NCBI GenBank assembly: GCA_940337035.1
Contig: CALNHX010005190.1
Span: forward strand, 1-64,000
Source of the DNA: Agriotes lineatus
Taxonomy: Eukaryota > Arthropoda > Insecta > Coleoptera > Elateridae
Reading direction: 5' to 3'
DNA length: 64,000 nt
The notes under the pieces are model-generated. The model had not been told where the DNA came from. It saw only the letters and a program-made list of their open reading frames with translations, and ran no database searches. Below, piece after piece: positions 35,258 through 45,678 of this stretch; position 1 is the stretch's first letter, and each line of letters opens with the position of its first letter. The position numbers and the translations under genes are program-made.

Positions 35258-36433
35258 CAGGGTGTCTCAAAAAGAATGGGACACCGATTAGCTATAGATT
35301 CCTTACGTCATAATAAATCGATTAAACCTAATATACCTTAGTACAAAGTCCCTTCAGTAAGAAGTTATAGGGCCTTGAAGTTCAATTTTTTATTTTTTAT
35401 TTTTTTGTTAATTTCCACAAATGTACAGATATCGATTTGAATTTTGTTATACGAACTTACTATTATATACTACACTAATGAAAAAATTTCATAAACTAGA
35501 CTTGACTGGAAAGGGCACTTTACCTAACTTTCAAAACTTTTTTGAGCTCTAACTTCGTTATCTGTAACATTTTTTTTAATTTTAGGTTATCTGAAATAAA
35601 ATTAAAATACACAAAAATAATGTACTCTTACTTCATAGGCGTAGGAGCAACCGTTTACCTTAAAATGCCTATCAAAGGTTTTTGGTTGTCAGTAACACAT
35701 GTAATTATCAAGTAGGCATGATCACAAAAACAATAGTCATCTAGTAAAAAACAATGATAAATCAATTAATGATATTAGTGACATAAGAATTTGTTCTCTT
35801 ATGTTTAAGAAAATGCCGCTACATAACGAATTCTCCAATGCTGAAAGGTTTGTTATGTCGCAGCATTTTCGTAAGCACAAAAGAGAAACCTGATGTCACC
35901 AACGTCATGAATTGGTTTCTTGTTGTTGTTTACTAGATTACAATCATTACCCATTGTTTTTGTGATCATGGCTACTTGATAATTCCATGTCTTAATGACA
36001 ACCAAAAACCTTTGATGGACATTTTAAGGTAAACGGTTGCTCTTACGCTTATGAACTAAGAGTACATTATTTTTGTGCTTTTTAATTCTCTTTCAAAGAA
36101 TAACCTAAAATTTTAAAAAATGTTTCATGTAACGAAGTTAGAGCTAAAAAAAGTTTTGAAAGTTAGATAAAGTGCCCTTTACAGTCAAGTCTAGTTTATG
36201 AAATTTTTTCTATTAGTGTAGTATATAATAGTAAGTACGTATACCAAAATTCAAATCGATATCTCTACATTTGTGGAAATTAATAAAAAAATAAAAAATA
36301 AAAAATTGAACTTCAAGGCCCTATAACTTCTTACTGAAGGGACTTTGTACTAAGGTATATTAGGTTTAATCTATTTATTATGACGTAAGGAATCTATGGC
36401 TAATCGGTGTCCCATTCTTTTTGAGACACCCTG
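35258..36433. mobile_element. 1.18-kb near-perfect fold-back MITE, TA duplication
   Basis: CAGGGTGTCTCAAAAAGAAT at the left is matched by its reverse complement at the right end, and the arms pair almost continuously to a centre near 35845. TA flanks both ends. Long pairing blocks include GGTAAACGGTTGCTCCTACG-type and CTTCAAGGCCCTATAACTTC sequences. No protein is encoded. Confidence 0.93.
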
Positions 36434-36435
36434 TA

Positions 36436-36828
36436 TAGTACAGGGAGTCCGGATAAGGGTACGGAGCGGCTGTATGTGGACAATGGTAAGGCCTAGAGGT
36501 TTGGGAAAGAAATCTTTCTAAACAAAGTGGGCAATAGAAATTGCTGAAAATTATTTTTAAGTTTGTAATTCGGCCGCTAGGGGGCGTAACTGCTATGAAG
36601 GAACATAAAAGTCACGCTATCGAGGAAAGTTAGACGATGAGCTATAACTTTGTAGACATCATTTGATAGCGTGGGAAATACCGCATCATTTTGCTTTGTG
36701 ATATTTTTTTTGAATCTGTCATAATAAGGGAGGGGGAGGCCAATACATTTTTCATAATTTACATTTTAATACCTCCTGAACCATTCAACCGATTTGAAAA
36801 CTCTACCTCAGATTTAGAAAACAGCTAT
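36436..36828. other. Unassigned sequence
   Basis: No ORF or known end recognised. A GC-richer patch, TTCGGCCGCTAGGGGGCG, lies near 36570. Confidence 0.4.
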
Positions 36829-38296
36829 TGTATCGTGTGTTCCAAAAAAAACTCATTTAGGGTAGGCCTTGGAAAGAAAGATAGAAAATCTAGTCATGTT
36901 GCAACTTAAGTCTGTAGGTGAATGTCAGATTGCAATTTGTTTATGAACACATCTGTCACTGTGACAGGTAAAAGTTTACACTCCATTAAGTTTAATTGTA
37001 TCAAGCAAAAAGGAAAATGAGATGGCATTTACATAACAACGAGTGTAATAATTAAAGCTAGGATAGTTAGGCAAAATAAAGTCTCGAAAAAGGCAGGCAA
37101 AAAGGCAAAATAAAAGATTTAAAAAAGCACTAAAAAGGCAAAAATAAAGTAAAAAAGGCAAAAATAAAAAAATGCAAAATTAAAAGAAGTTTATTTCATA
37201 CTGATGTCAAAAATGACATTTTTCGGATTATTTTTGGTACAAAAAATGGAACATTAAAATCCTAGTACTTTAAAGTAAAATTTTAAAGTTCAAGTACTTT
37301 AAAACTTATTTATTGTACAAAAAATGGTACATTAAAGTCCTAGTACTTTAATGTAAAATTTTAAAGTTCAAGTACTTTAAAATTATACGTCAGTCGTTGA
37401 CATGAAATTTGAAATGATTTACAACTTTTTATTTAAAATTCATTAAACTTGCAGTATGAAATAAACCGTTGTATTCACCACGAACGAAAAGTGTTTTTAA
37501 AGGTACTCGCAAGTAATTCTCGTCTTTAAAATGCCACTTTTCGTTCTAGATAAATAAACTACTATTAACTGAGAAATACAATCGATGCACTTCACAAATC
37601 ACAATGTTAACACATTCAAACATTGTGAAAAACTGGCTGATTCAGTAGAAAACTTTCTCCTGACAATACTGGTACCCTCATTAAAATTAATCTCAAGAAA
37701 ATAATCCTTCTGAGAAATTTTCAGCTCGTAACAATATAGGGTTAAACCCACTAAACCTCTTACCTGTAAGTGCTGGGGAATAATACTTTTCACAATTTAT
37801 TTCAGAAATTTAAAATGTGCACTTTCTTGGAAAATTGCTAGTACATTCTTTTTAAATTGAAAATGTAAGAACTAAATTTCTTAAAATTCTAATTTAATAT
37901 ATCATAAAAGGCACCAAAAGGCAAGAAAAATAGGAAATTCCTCAAAAAAGGCAGAATCCTTAAAAAGACGCAAAAAAGGCAAAATGAAATTTGCATTTTT
38001 GAATTTCTCGCATTCTAAAACCGATTTAAAATTGGGTCTGCCTTTTATCCTTCCATTTACTAAAAAAGGCAATTTGCCTAACTATCCTAGCTCTAGTAAT
38101 AATCATAACGGTCACTAAACATTGTTTTGCTAAGTGTTTTGTATATTTTTAGGAAAATAATTCAAGGTCAAGATGTAATTTAGTTCGCTCTGACTTGGTA
38201 GTTCATTTGCATCAATGGGTATATCTTAAGTTACGGCAAACTTCAATTTGATCATGGCATGCTGCAAATGAGTTTTTTTTTGGAACACACGATAGT
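36829..38296. mobile_element. Element with ~33-bp inverted ends, host of a hAT insertion
   Basis: TATCGTGTGTTCCAAAAAAA followed by ACTCATTT near 36833 is inverted at 38259-38293. Subtracting the hAT-type element (37053-38095) leaves about 410 bp. The inverted ends suggest a MITE; its exact borders are uncertain. Confidence 0.55.
37053..38095. mobile_element. Non-autonomous hAT-type element, 8-bp duplication GTAATAAT
   Basis: Ends TAAAGCTAGGATAGTTAGGC (left) and TAGAGCTAGGATAGTTAGGC (right, reverse complement). GTAATAAT lies directly outside both (37045-37052, 38096-38103). The interior has many AAAAAGGCAAAA motifs near both ends and a tandem duplication of about 78 bp (37233-37385, with GTACAAAAAATGG and AGTTCAAGTACTTTAAAA). 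No transposase. Confidence 0.9.
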
Positions 38297-38319
38297 ACCG
38301 TAAGCTAAAGTTTCTTATG

Positions 38320-39147
38320 TCAAGAAAAATAAAAAACTTAGGCCGATAAGCATTTTGTCAACTATCTCTAAGCTGCTTGAGAAGGAGGTGTGCTAAAATA
38401 CGTGATTATCTTGAGAGTCATGCTATCTTACCATTTTTCCAATCAGGATTTAGAGAGGGTCATAGTACAAATACTGTCTTAATAAAAGTAGTACCTAATG
38501 ACATAAGTACTGCTATGGATAACTCTATGATTACTTGTTTAGTATTATTGGATCAGAGCAAGGCATTCGATGTTGTTAATTTTGAATTATTGCTAGCGAA
38601 ATTAAAATATATAGGCATAGATGGTGTAGCGTTGGTGTGGCTTCGCAATTATTTAATCAATAGATCCCAGACAGTAAAAGTTAATAAAATTTTGTCAAAT
38701 TTTAAGGATACCACCAGTGGTGTACCCCAGGAAACTATCCTAAGCCCTACTTTGTTTTCTGTGTACACCTTAGATCTACCAAAAGTAATCAAACACTGTA
38801 AAATTCACATGTATGCAGACGACCTGCAAATATATATACCTGCTAAATTGCCAAATATTTCTGAAGCAATTTCAAACATTAATGAAGATTTGAAAAATCT
38901 ATTAGGTTTAAGAAGAATGGTTTACGCTTAAATGCTAATAAATCACATGCATTATGTATAGGCTCTGATAGATTAACAGCAGAATTTGCAACGAACAATT
39001 ACAGTATTGTAGTGGACGGCGTAATAATCAGGTGGAGTGATCATGCAAAAAGTTTAGGTATCACGATAGATAACCGATTATCTTTTGACCTTCGCATAAA
39101 ACACCTTCATCAAGTGGTTTTCTTGAAGTTACGTAGTCTATCTGCCG
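38320..39147 (+). pseudogene. LINE reverse transcriptase, left part (split by THAP/YqaJ transposon)
   Basis: RT motifs on the plus strand: LRPISILSTISKLLEK (38340), FQSGFREGHSTNT, CLVLLDQSKAFDVVNFEL, TSGVPQETILSPTLFSVY and HMYADDLQIYIP. The catalytic YADD is kept. A frameshift near 38915 leads to NGLRLNANKSHALCIGSD and SLGITIDNRLSFDLRI. The frame is cut at about 39147, after RSLSAG, by the inverted repeat of the transposon; it resumes at 47848. CR1/Jockey-like. Confidence 0.85.
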
Positions 39148-39242
39148 GTCTTATAAAGACCATTAATCTGACGTTAACTTTAATCTGCTGTTAAAATAAA
39201 CAAAAGCGCATCAAAATGTCAGTGCTTATGACATATTATTCA

Positions 39243-39420
39243 CTAGCTGAAACCCGCGGCATATGCCGCATTTAAAATATACGACGAATCTAATAACTTT
39301 TGTTGCACTAAAGAAAGTTTTAAAAGCACGTTACAGATTGGAAATATTTGGATAGCCTCCAGGCCACTTTCTTCCTACATATTGGATACACCGATACTGC
39401 TGAATTGAATAGTGTCTTCT
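39243..39420 (-). mobile_element. Helitron-like 3' end
   Basis: On the minus strand: a perfect hairpin GCGGCATATGCCGC, then GGGTTTCAGCTAG at the end, the same type of terminus as the element ending at 32782. The 5' end was not identified, so the right boundary is approximate. Confidence 0.5.
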
Positions 39421-39421
39421 T

Positions 39422-40118
39422 TTTACTTCCTTTTACGATAAAGGAAGTATTGGATTCACCCCAAAAATTCGAAATTGAGTTTTCAACAGATCTTCACGTT
39501 TTAGGGTCCCCTGATCCCAAAAAACATATTTTTTTTCATTGGTCTGTGTGTCTGTCTGTCTGTGTGTCTGTCTGTCTGTGTGTCTGTCTGTCTGTGAACA
39601 GAATATCTCAAAAACGAAAAGAGGTATGGCGTTGAAACTTCATATATAAGTTTTGTGTACTATGTAGATGAGACAGCAAGCTTTTGAAGAAAATCGCATA
39701 ACCGGAAGTAGGTGTTTACTCTTGTGATTTTTCAGTTTTTTTCGATTTTTTCAAAAACGGCTCTAACGATTTTTTTCAAACTTTACATTTTTATTACATT
39801 TTTAATGTGCATTGACGTGAAATAGGTGATTTTCCAGTTGAAAACTTCTAAAGTGGGTTTCTTTTGTTTTTTTTTTATTTTTTTTATTAACTCCTATTTT
39901 AAATGGAACACCCGGTATATTATTACATTTTTGAATTCTGCTTAAGATTTTAGAGAAAATTTGTCTCTTCAACTAACGCTCTATTTTGTACCGTTTTTGT
40001 AGAATTCGTAATTTTTTAAAATTTTTGACAAATGCTTAAAAATTAAAAATTAAATTTTTGACTAATTATATGATCACTGTAAAAGGAAGTTGTGTGAGTG
40101 TATCACACCAGATTTTTT
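39422..40118 (+). repeat. 0.7-kb repeat family, copy d (complete)
   Basis: From the hairpin ACTTCCTTTTACGATAAAGG to GTATCACACCAGATTTTTT. It carries an expanded GTCTGTCTGTGT microsatellite at 39541-39597. Confidence 0.9.
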
Positions 40119-40633
40119 CTGTTCAGTATTAAATGCCTAGAGAAATAATAAACCGTTGGTATAGAATGAAATGTCCCTAAGACAGAAAGAGAACTGAATG
40201 TCAGCGCCTCTAGTGGCCGGGAAGTTCATTTTGGCGGGAAATTGAAAATACATTTCTGGTAATATTTTACTATACTGTTTATTGAAATTTGATATTTGAT
40301 AACCTAGCATGAGACAATCAGTGATAATCATAGAAATCCATAAATCATCGTATTGGTCCATGCTGGTTTATCAAGATCGTTTTCACATGGCAGCTTTGGT
40401 TTTCACTTCCTTGGGTACTGATATTAACAATTTGTGACCAAGGTATAATTACTCGACGCTATTCTTGGGCTAACAGTCAACAAAAGAAAAAAAACGACAT
40501 AATATAATAGTTGATTTATTGTCCAACAAAAAAATCTCCATTTATAGGACACTTAACAACTACAAAAATAATTACATAATTTGGTGCACAAATAATAGGT
40601 ATAAATATATAAATTTAGGCATAACAAGTTTGG

Positions 40634-40850
40634 CTCCAATGAGGAAGTCATCGCAGCTACGGAGGCGTTTTTGGAGGGACAACCGTCCCACTTCTATTTG
40701 GAGGGGTTAAGAAAACTGGAGAAGCGTTGTGCTAAATGTGTTAGCTTGAGGGGGGAGTACGTTGAATAAAATGTTTCATATTTCGCTAGCACGTTTCTTT
40801 CTATTTAAAGCCTGGAACTTTTCAGCACATCCTCGTACTAGATAAGCTGC
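40634..40850 (+). pseudogene. Mariner transposase C-terminal end
   Basis: Plus-strand frame: FGSNEEVIAATEAFLEGQ, then LEGLRKLEKRCAKCVSLRGE and a stop near 40765. This is the characteristic C-terminal segment of mariner transposases. It is followed by GGAACTTTTCAGCACATCC, which looks like a mariner inverted-repeat end. The rest of the gene is absent. Confidence 0.8.
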
Positions 40851-40947
40851 CTTAAAGCAGCATATTTTATCGTAGGTAAACTAAGGTCAAGAGTTTCCCA
40901 ACATTTTGAGGTAAGCTGTATTTTGTCTCAAACTGTTGCAAATTTAC

Positions 40948-41589
40948 CTGTTTGTAATATTGGTGTTTGAGGACGAGGTGTTATACTCTCTGCCTCAGTG
41001 TTCAATACTGCACCTGGTGTAATACAAGCAAACTCCATAGTTTCCCCAGGATGCTCTAATCGAAGTACTGCCGTAGGCCTTGCCCCTAGCTGGGGCTCAA
41101 GAATTTCACCCTGCGGGATGCTATGTGAATATTCTCGTTCGATCTGGGGCATAACTGCTAGGAAAAAATAGCATGCCACATTCAGCTACTTAAAAAAATA
41201 ACCTTAACTCACCTGGCATACTGGTTGAAAAATCTGCAGTAAGATGTTGTGCCACTTCTATCAGGGATGAACTTTGTTGCTCTGCAACTACCCCAAAAAA
41301 CTACCTACATGCGTTATGTATACACCTACCTAACTGGCAAATATAGTTTTGGTAACGCTGTTCTTTTTACAACATTATTTGGGCCAAAATCTTCTTTGAC
41401 AAAATGTTTGTCGCATACCCGAAAGTTATCGTAAACATAGTTTTTATTGAGGGTAAAAAGCTTTCTGTTACCAATTGCATGCAACAACTTGGAGTATAAT
41501 TCAGGGTTTTTTTCAGGATGTATAAATCGATGTCGACCGTGGTTCCTCGCAGGGATGCAGTTTGGCACGCAGCAGTTAATTTTAACCAT
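40948..41589 (-). CDS. THAP zinc-finger protein, three exons, 3' part missing
   Basis: Exon 1 (41330-41589) starts MVKINCCVPNC and holds a complete THAP C2CH finger: the CC..C pair, HRFIHPEKN, then FRVCDKHF and a TALPKLYLP end. Donor TTAG|GTAGGT at 41329. Exon 2 (41213-41287) follows a TAG acceptor and ends CCAG|GTGAGTTAA. Exon 3 (40948-41157) follows TTTTTTCCTAG and reads VMPQIEREYSHSIP... to ILQTG, then donor CAG|GTAAAT. No further exon is recognisable and a mariner remnant lies beyond. THAP fingers bind element DNA. The intact splice sites and open exons suggest a fairly young or selected gene. The M at 41706 of the longer frame is upstream of the likely ATG at 41589. Confidence 0.72.
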
Positions 41590-41833
41590 TTTAAATTGGT
41601 TAAGAACCTGGAGAAATAATAAACCAAGTCTTATTTCTCTAGGGGTAAGAATAATGACTGACAGGAGAGCGATGTCCGGTAAATAATATAGATCACTGCA
41701 AGGCAAACTCTACAAGTGGCGCCATCTGATCGGCCGGGAAGTGCGGCTCTTTGAGCAACTATGACTGTCCTCACTTTTACCCATACTGTTTTCATTCTAT
41801 ACCAACGGTTTATTATTTCTCTAGGATTAAATG

Positions 41834-42237
41834 CTAATTATTGTTACAATGCTATAAATCCAGTTAGTGGAAATGTCACTGGGACAGTTTCTAAAAACTA
41901 AATTCCTGGAATTTGCTGATCTCTAAAAGCACTATATTTAGACAAACCTACAATTTTCTGAAAATAGGGACAATTAAGTACTTATCTGCTTTTGGAATAT
42001 CCCAAATATAAAGGAAATATTATGTTTTATTGTTATGATGGATAATTTGTATACGTATTTAAGTGTCTAATTCCTATTCCAAAAACTCAGGTAATCAACC
42101 CCACTTGTAAAACAACCTGATATCAGCAACATTATTGCTTAAAGTTCTTGGTGTTCAGTCGCTTTTGTAATTTTGTCTTGGTATATTGTTTATTTGGCTT
42201 GGTGTCTTGTTCTTATAAGTGGTGTGTGAATCAACAT
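41834..42237. other. Unassigned part of the large transposon
   Basis: AT-rich, no ORF or terminal motif recognised. Confidence 0.4.
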
Positions 42238-42589
42238 TAGGGCGACCACCCGTCCCGATTTACCCGGGACAGTCCCGTGTTTGATGACCAATGTTCCGGT
42301 CCCGAGTTGGTATCGCCCGGGACATAACATTTCCCGATAGAGGGTAAATTTATTTCCCCCCTTTATTTCATGTATTACGACTTCGTTTCGTCAGCAAAAG
42401 CAATAGCTGACAAAATTTTTTAGCTCTTTGAAAAAGCACAATCTTCCAAGTAATAGAATATCAGCATTGTCTGCAGATAATGCAGCCGTAAATTTTGGAA
42501 AACAGAACTCCGTCTTTAAAATACTATCTCTCGAAAATGATAAACTCTTAGCTGCACATTGTCCAAGATTTTAAGAGTTTTACTTCCTC
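42238..42589 (+). pseudogene. hAT element end and transposase scrap
   Basis: Starts TAGGGCGACCACCCGTCCCG, a typical hAT terminus followed by CCCGGGACAGTCCCG motifs. About 200 bp on, the plus-strand frame reads NISALSADNAAVNFGKQN, then SVFKILSLENDKLLAAHC, the conserved region around the second catalytic Asp of hAT transposases. Two stops precede it. Truncated on the right by repeat copy e. Confidence 0.75.
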
Positions 42590-43278
42590 TTACGAAAGGA
42601 AGTATTGGGTTCACCCCAAAAATTCTAAATTGAGTTTTCCACAGATTTAAAGTCCCCTGAACCCAAAATACATATTTTTGTTCATTGGTCTGTCATTCTG
42701 TCTGTGTATGTGTGTCTGTCTGTCTGTGAACAGAATATCTCAAAAACGAAAAGAGGTATGGCGTTGAAACTTCATAAATAAGTTTTGTGTACTATCTAGA
42801 TGCGACAGCAAGCTTTTGAAGAAAATTTTTCAAAAACAACTCTTAAAACGATTTTTTTTCAAACTTTACATGTTTATTACATTTTTAATTTATATTGATG
42901 AAAGATAGGTGATTTTCCAGTTGAATACCTCCAACGATTTTTTTTAAACTTGACATTTTTACTACATTTTTAATGTGTATTGATGTGAAATAGGTGATTT
43001 TCCAGTTGAATACTTCTAAAGTGGGTTTCTTTTGTTTTTTTTTGCTATTTTTTTTATTAACTCCCATTTTAAATAAAACACCCGGTATATTATTACATTT
43101 TTGAATTCACCTTAAAATTCTAGAGAAAATTTGTCTCTTCAACTAACGCTCTATTTTGTACTGTTTTTGTAGTATTTGTAATTTTTGACAAATGGCTAAA
43201 AATTAAAAATGAAATTTTTGACTAATTATAAGAACACTGTAAAAGGAAGTTGTGTGAGTGTATCACACCAGATTTTTA
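42590..43278 (+). repeat. 0.7-kb repeat family, copy e
   Basis: Complete plus-oriented copy, TTACTTCCTCTTACGAAAGG to GTATCACACCAGATTTTTAT. A ~60-bp segment (around TAGGTGATTTTCCAGTTGAA) is duplicated inside it at 42905 and 42987. Confidence 0.9.
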
Positions 43279-43520
43279 TGCTTGGAGTTGCGTCGTGTGG
43301 TATTGTTTTGTTTGTTGATTTAGCGTTTTTAAAGTTATTTTAACAGTTTTAAGTGTAGTTAATAGTGGTTAGTAGTGTTAGAAATATTATATAGTGACAT
43401 TATTGTTTAAGAACTAAGGTGTTGTTATTGAAGAAAGAGATTATTAGTGGGTAGGTATTCTCCAGCATACATGGCCAACTTCTATTTTAAATAAACGCAA
43501 TTTTTTGAAAGGGGAAGAAA

Positions 43521-45512
43521 ATGGAGCTGAGCAATTATTATTTAACCCTCGAGGAAGCACACCGAGATAGATACATGTCGAAAATATCAACAATTGAAAT
43601 TGATCCTTACTTAATCGCATTAGAAGATTGCTCGACCGAGATTGAAAGTTTCCCGAAAGTTTTTTATCCGGATTTATTTAATTATTTAGTGTACGCCAAA
43701 AGTGCATATACATGTGAACAAATGAAAGCCTACAAAAGTCTCGAGGCATATAATCAGGCAGCTTGTGGCTGGGTAAAGATTTGCGTGAAAACCTTTGGGT
43801 GTTGCGTGCTTGTATTAGGAAACGTAAGAATTTAATATATTATAATGATAATTATGTACTTAACTATATTGTTTGTTGTAGGTGTTGCACTCTCAACGTC
43901 TAAGAGAGAAGTTGCTATTGCCGTGGATAATTGCGAAGAAGGACGGTGAAATTGTGTCTGCGCATTGCGACTGAGTTGCTGGGCTTGGTCAAAGCTGTAC
44001 ACATGTGGCAGCAGTGCTATTTTGTCTAGAGGAAGCTGTGAGGAAGTTGGAGCAAGTTAGTTGCACGGGTAAAACGGCATATTGGATGCCCCCAACAAAT
44101 AAGCCTGCCGATCCAAGTCGTGGGGTGGACTTGGACTTTGCAACTGCAAAAAAGAAGAAAGTTGGGCACGATCAACCTCTGCGATGTAGAGACAAGGAGA
44201 GAACAGTTGTACCCTCAATGACTGAAGATGAGAAATTCGATTTACTTCGAAATTTGGCAAACACTTCTGAAGGTTCGGTACTGCATACCGTCACGAAGCC
44301 CTTTTCTGAGCGGATTTATGCTGAAATTGAATACAAGAAAAAATTTACGATTATGGTACATTATAAGGAGGAGCACGAGAACAAAACATTACGTGAACTG
44401 CAAGAAATAGGTAATTATAGTTAAATACATTTTTTGTCTGTAATTTAATTAAATTTAATGAGAATAACATTTACCTAATGTAACAATTTTCAGGTTTGTC
44501 CGCAGATCTCTCGGTACCCAACCTAGACTGCAGAAATATTGAAAAGGAAACACGACTGCAGTCCAAATCAAGAGCTTGGTTTTTGTATCGAGCTGGAAGA
44601 GACAGCTTCTAAATTTAAAAGCTGTTGCAGGACCTCCGTGGATAAGCCATCCATGTCAGTAATCAAGTCCATCTGCTATCCCTCTCAATATAAATTAAAG
44701 GTGAAGGCCCTAGAGTATGGATGCGAACATGAGGTGCAAGCCGTTGCTGATTTTACTAAAAAAATGCAGGAGACGCATGAAAATTTTGGAGCGGACAAGA
44801 TGGGTTTGTTCATAAATTCCAATTACCCATATTTTGGTGCATCTCCAGATGCAGTTGTACAATGCGATTGTTGTGGTATGGGTCTTCTCGAGGTGAAATG
44901 CCTATATTGTGCAAGACATAGTGGTGTAATTGAATTGATGGAAGAGAAAAAGAATTTTTTTTTGAAGTTAAGGATGGTGAAGTGACAGTTTCAGAAGACC
45001 ATGCCTATTATTATCAGGTGCAAATGCAACTTGCTCTTACGAAAGTAGACTATTGCTATTTACTTGCGTGGAGTAAGGAAAACTGTACTTTCACCAAAAT
45101 CCAATTCAACAGCGTATTTTGGGAACGTGAAAGCGAAAAAGCAAAAAATCTGTTTTTTAAAGTACTTTTTCCTGAGGTACTGGGAAAGTATTTTACAAAA
45201 GCGGAAACAAAAGCAGACGAAGCAGAAGTAGAAAAGCAGGACAATGACTGGGAAGATGCAAGATGTCCTGTAGAGTTATATGATGAAGTTGTTCTAACAA
45301 CATCAGAGGACGAAACAAATGGTGCTGCAGAATTGCTACAAGCCGATCCAAATAAAGTTTTGTATTGTGTGTGTCGGCAAGAAGACGATGAGAAAACGCC
45401 AATGATAGGGTGCGATTCCGGGTTCTGCAAAATCGAATGGTACCATTTGAGTTGCCTAGGTTTAAAAACAACACCTGATAATAATCCGTGGATTTGCAAG
45501 TTTTGCAAATAA
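43521..45512 (+). pseudogene. SWIM - YqaJ exonuclease - PHD protein of the DNA transposon
   Basis: Three exons with good splice sites: 43521-43823 (GGAAAC|GTAAGAA), 43882-44410 (GAAATAG|GTAATT) and 44494-45512. Exon 2 has the SWIM-type finger HCD-C...SCTHVAA, but its second Cys codon is TGA near 43972. Exon 3 is a YqaJ/lambda-exonuclease-like nuclease: WFLYRAGR, then ASKFKSCCRTSV, LEYGCEHEVQAV, PYFGASPDAVVQC and LLEVKCLY (catalytic GASPD...EVK pattern), then YYYQVQMQLALT. A frameshift lies near 44600 and another in a T run near 44960. The last ~50 residues are a PHD finger (YCVCRQEDDEKTPMIGC, WYHLSCLGL, WICKFC). A polyadenylation signal lies near 45640. It converges on the transposase gene. 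Such proteins occur in ISL2EU-like elements; their role in transposition is not established. Confidence 0.88.
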
Positions 45513-45678
45513 ACATTTATAACTCTTTCTGTAGGTTTAACATACAGATTTTATGAAATGTAATGCTTTTTTGTGAGCTAAGTAATATGTAAGGTATTAT
45601 AATAGCTATTATATTAGTATTTATTTGTTGGAATTAAATAAAAATAATTTGCTTTTAACAGTTTTTTATTTGAAATAT

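Larger units (their letters stand above)
40136..41825 (-). mobile_element. THAP-bearing element with 8-bp duplication (P-like?)
   Basis: Inverted ends CCTAGAGAAATAATAAACCG with about 36 bp matched, flanked by ATTAAATG on both sides (40128-40135 and 41826-41833). Inside is a minus-strand spliced gene that begins with a THAP zinc finger. An 8-bp duplication plus a THAP domain is the combination of P-type elements, but no P transposase catalytic body is present in its 1.69 kb. A mariner fragment (40634-40850) lies in its left part. Confidence 0.8.

Noticed and set aside
41590..41706. Upstream 39 residues as part of the THAP protein
   Set aside because: THAP domains start at or very near the protein N-terminus. 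MVKINCC at 41589 fits, and the upstream residues look like translated leader.
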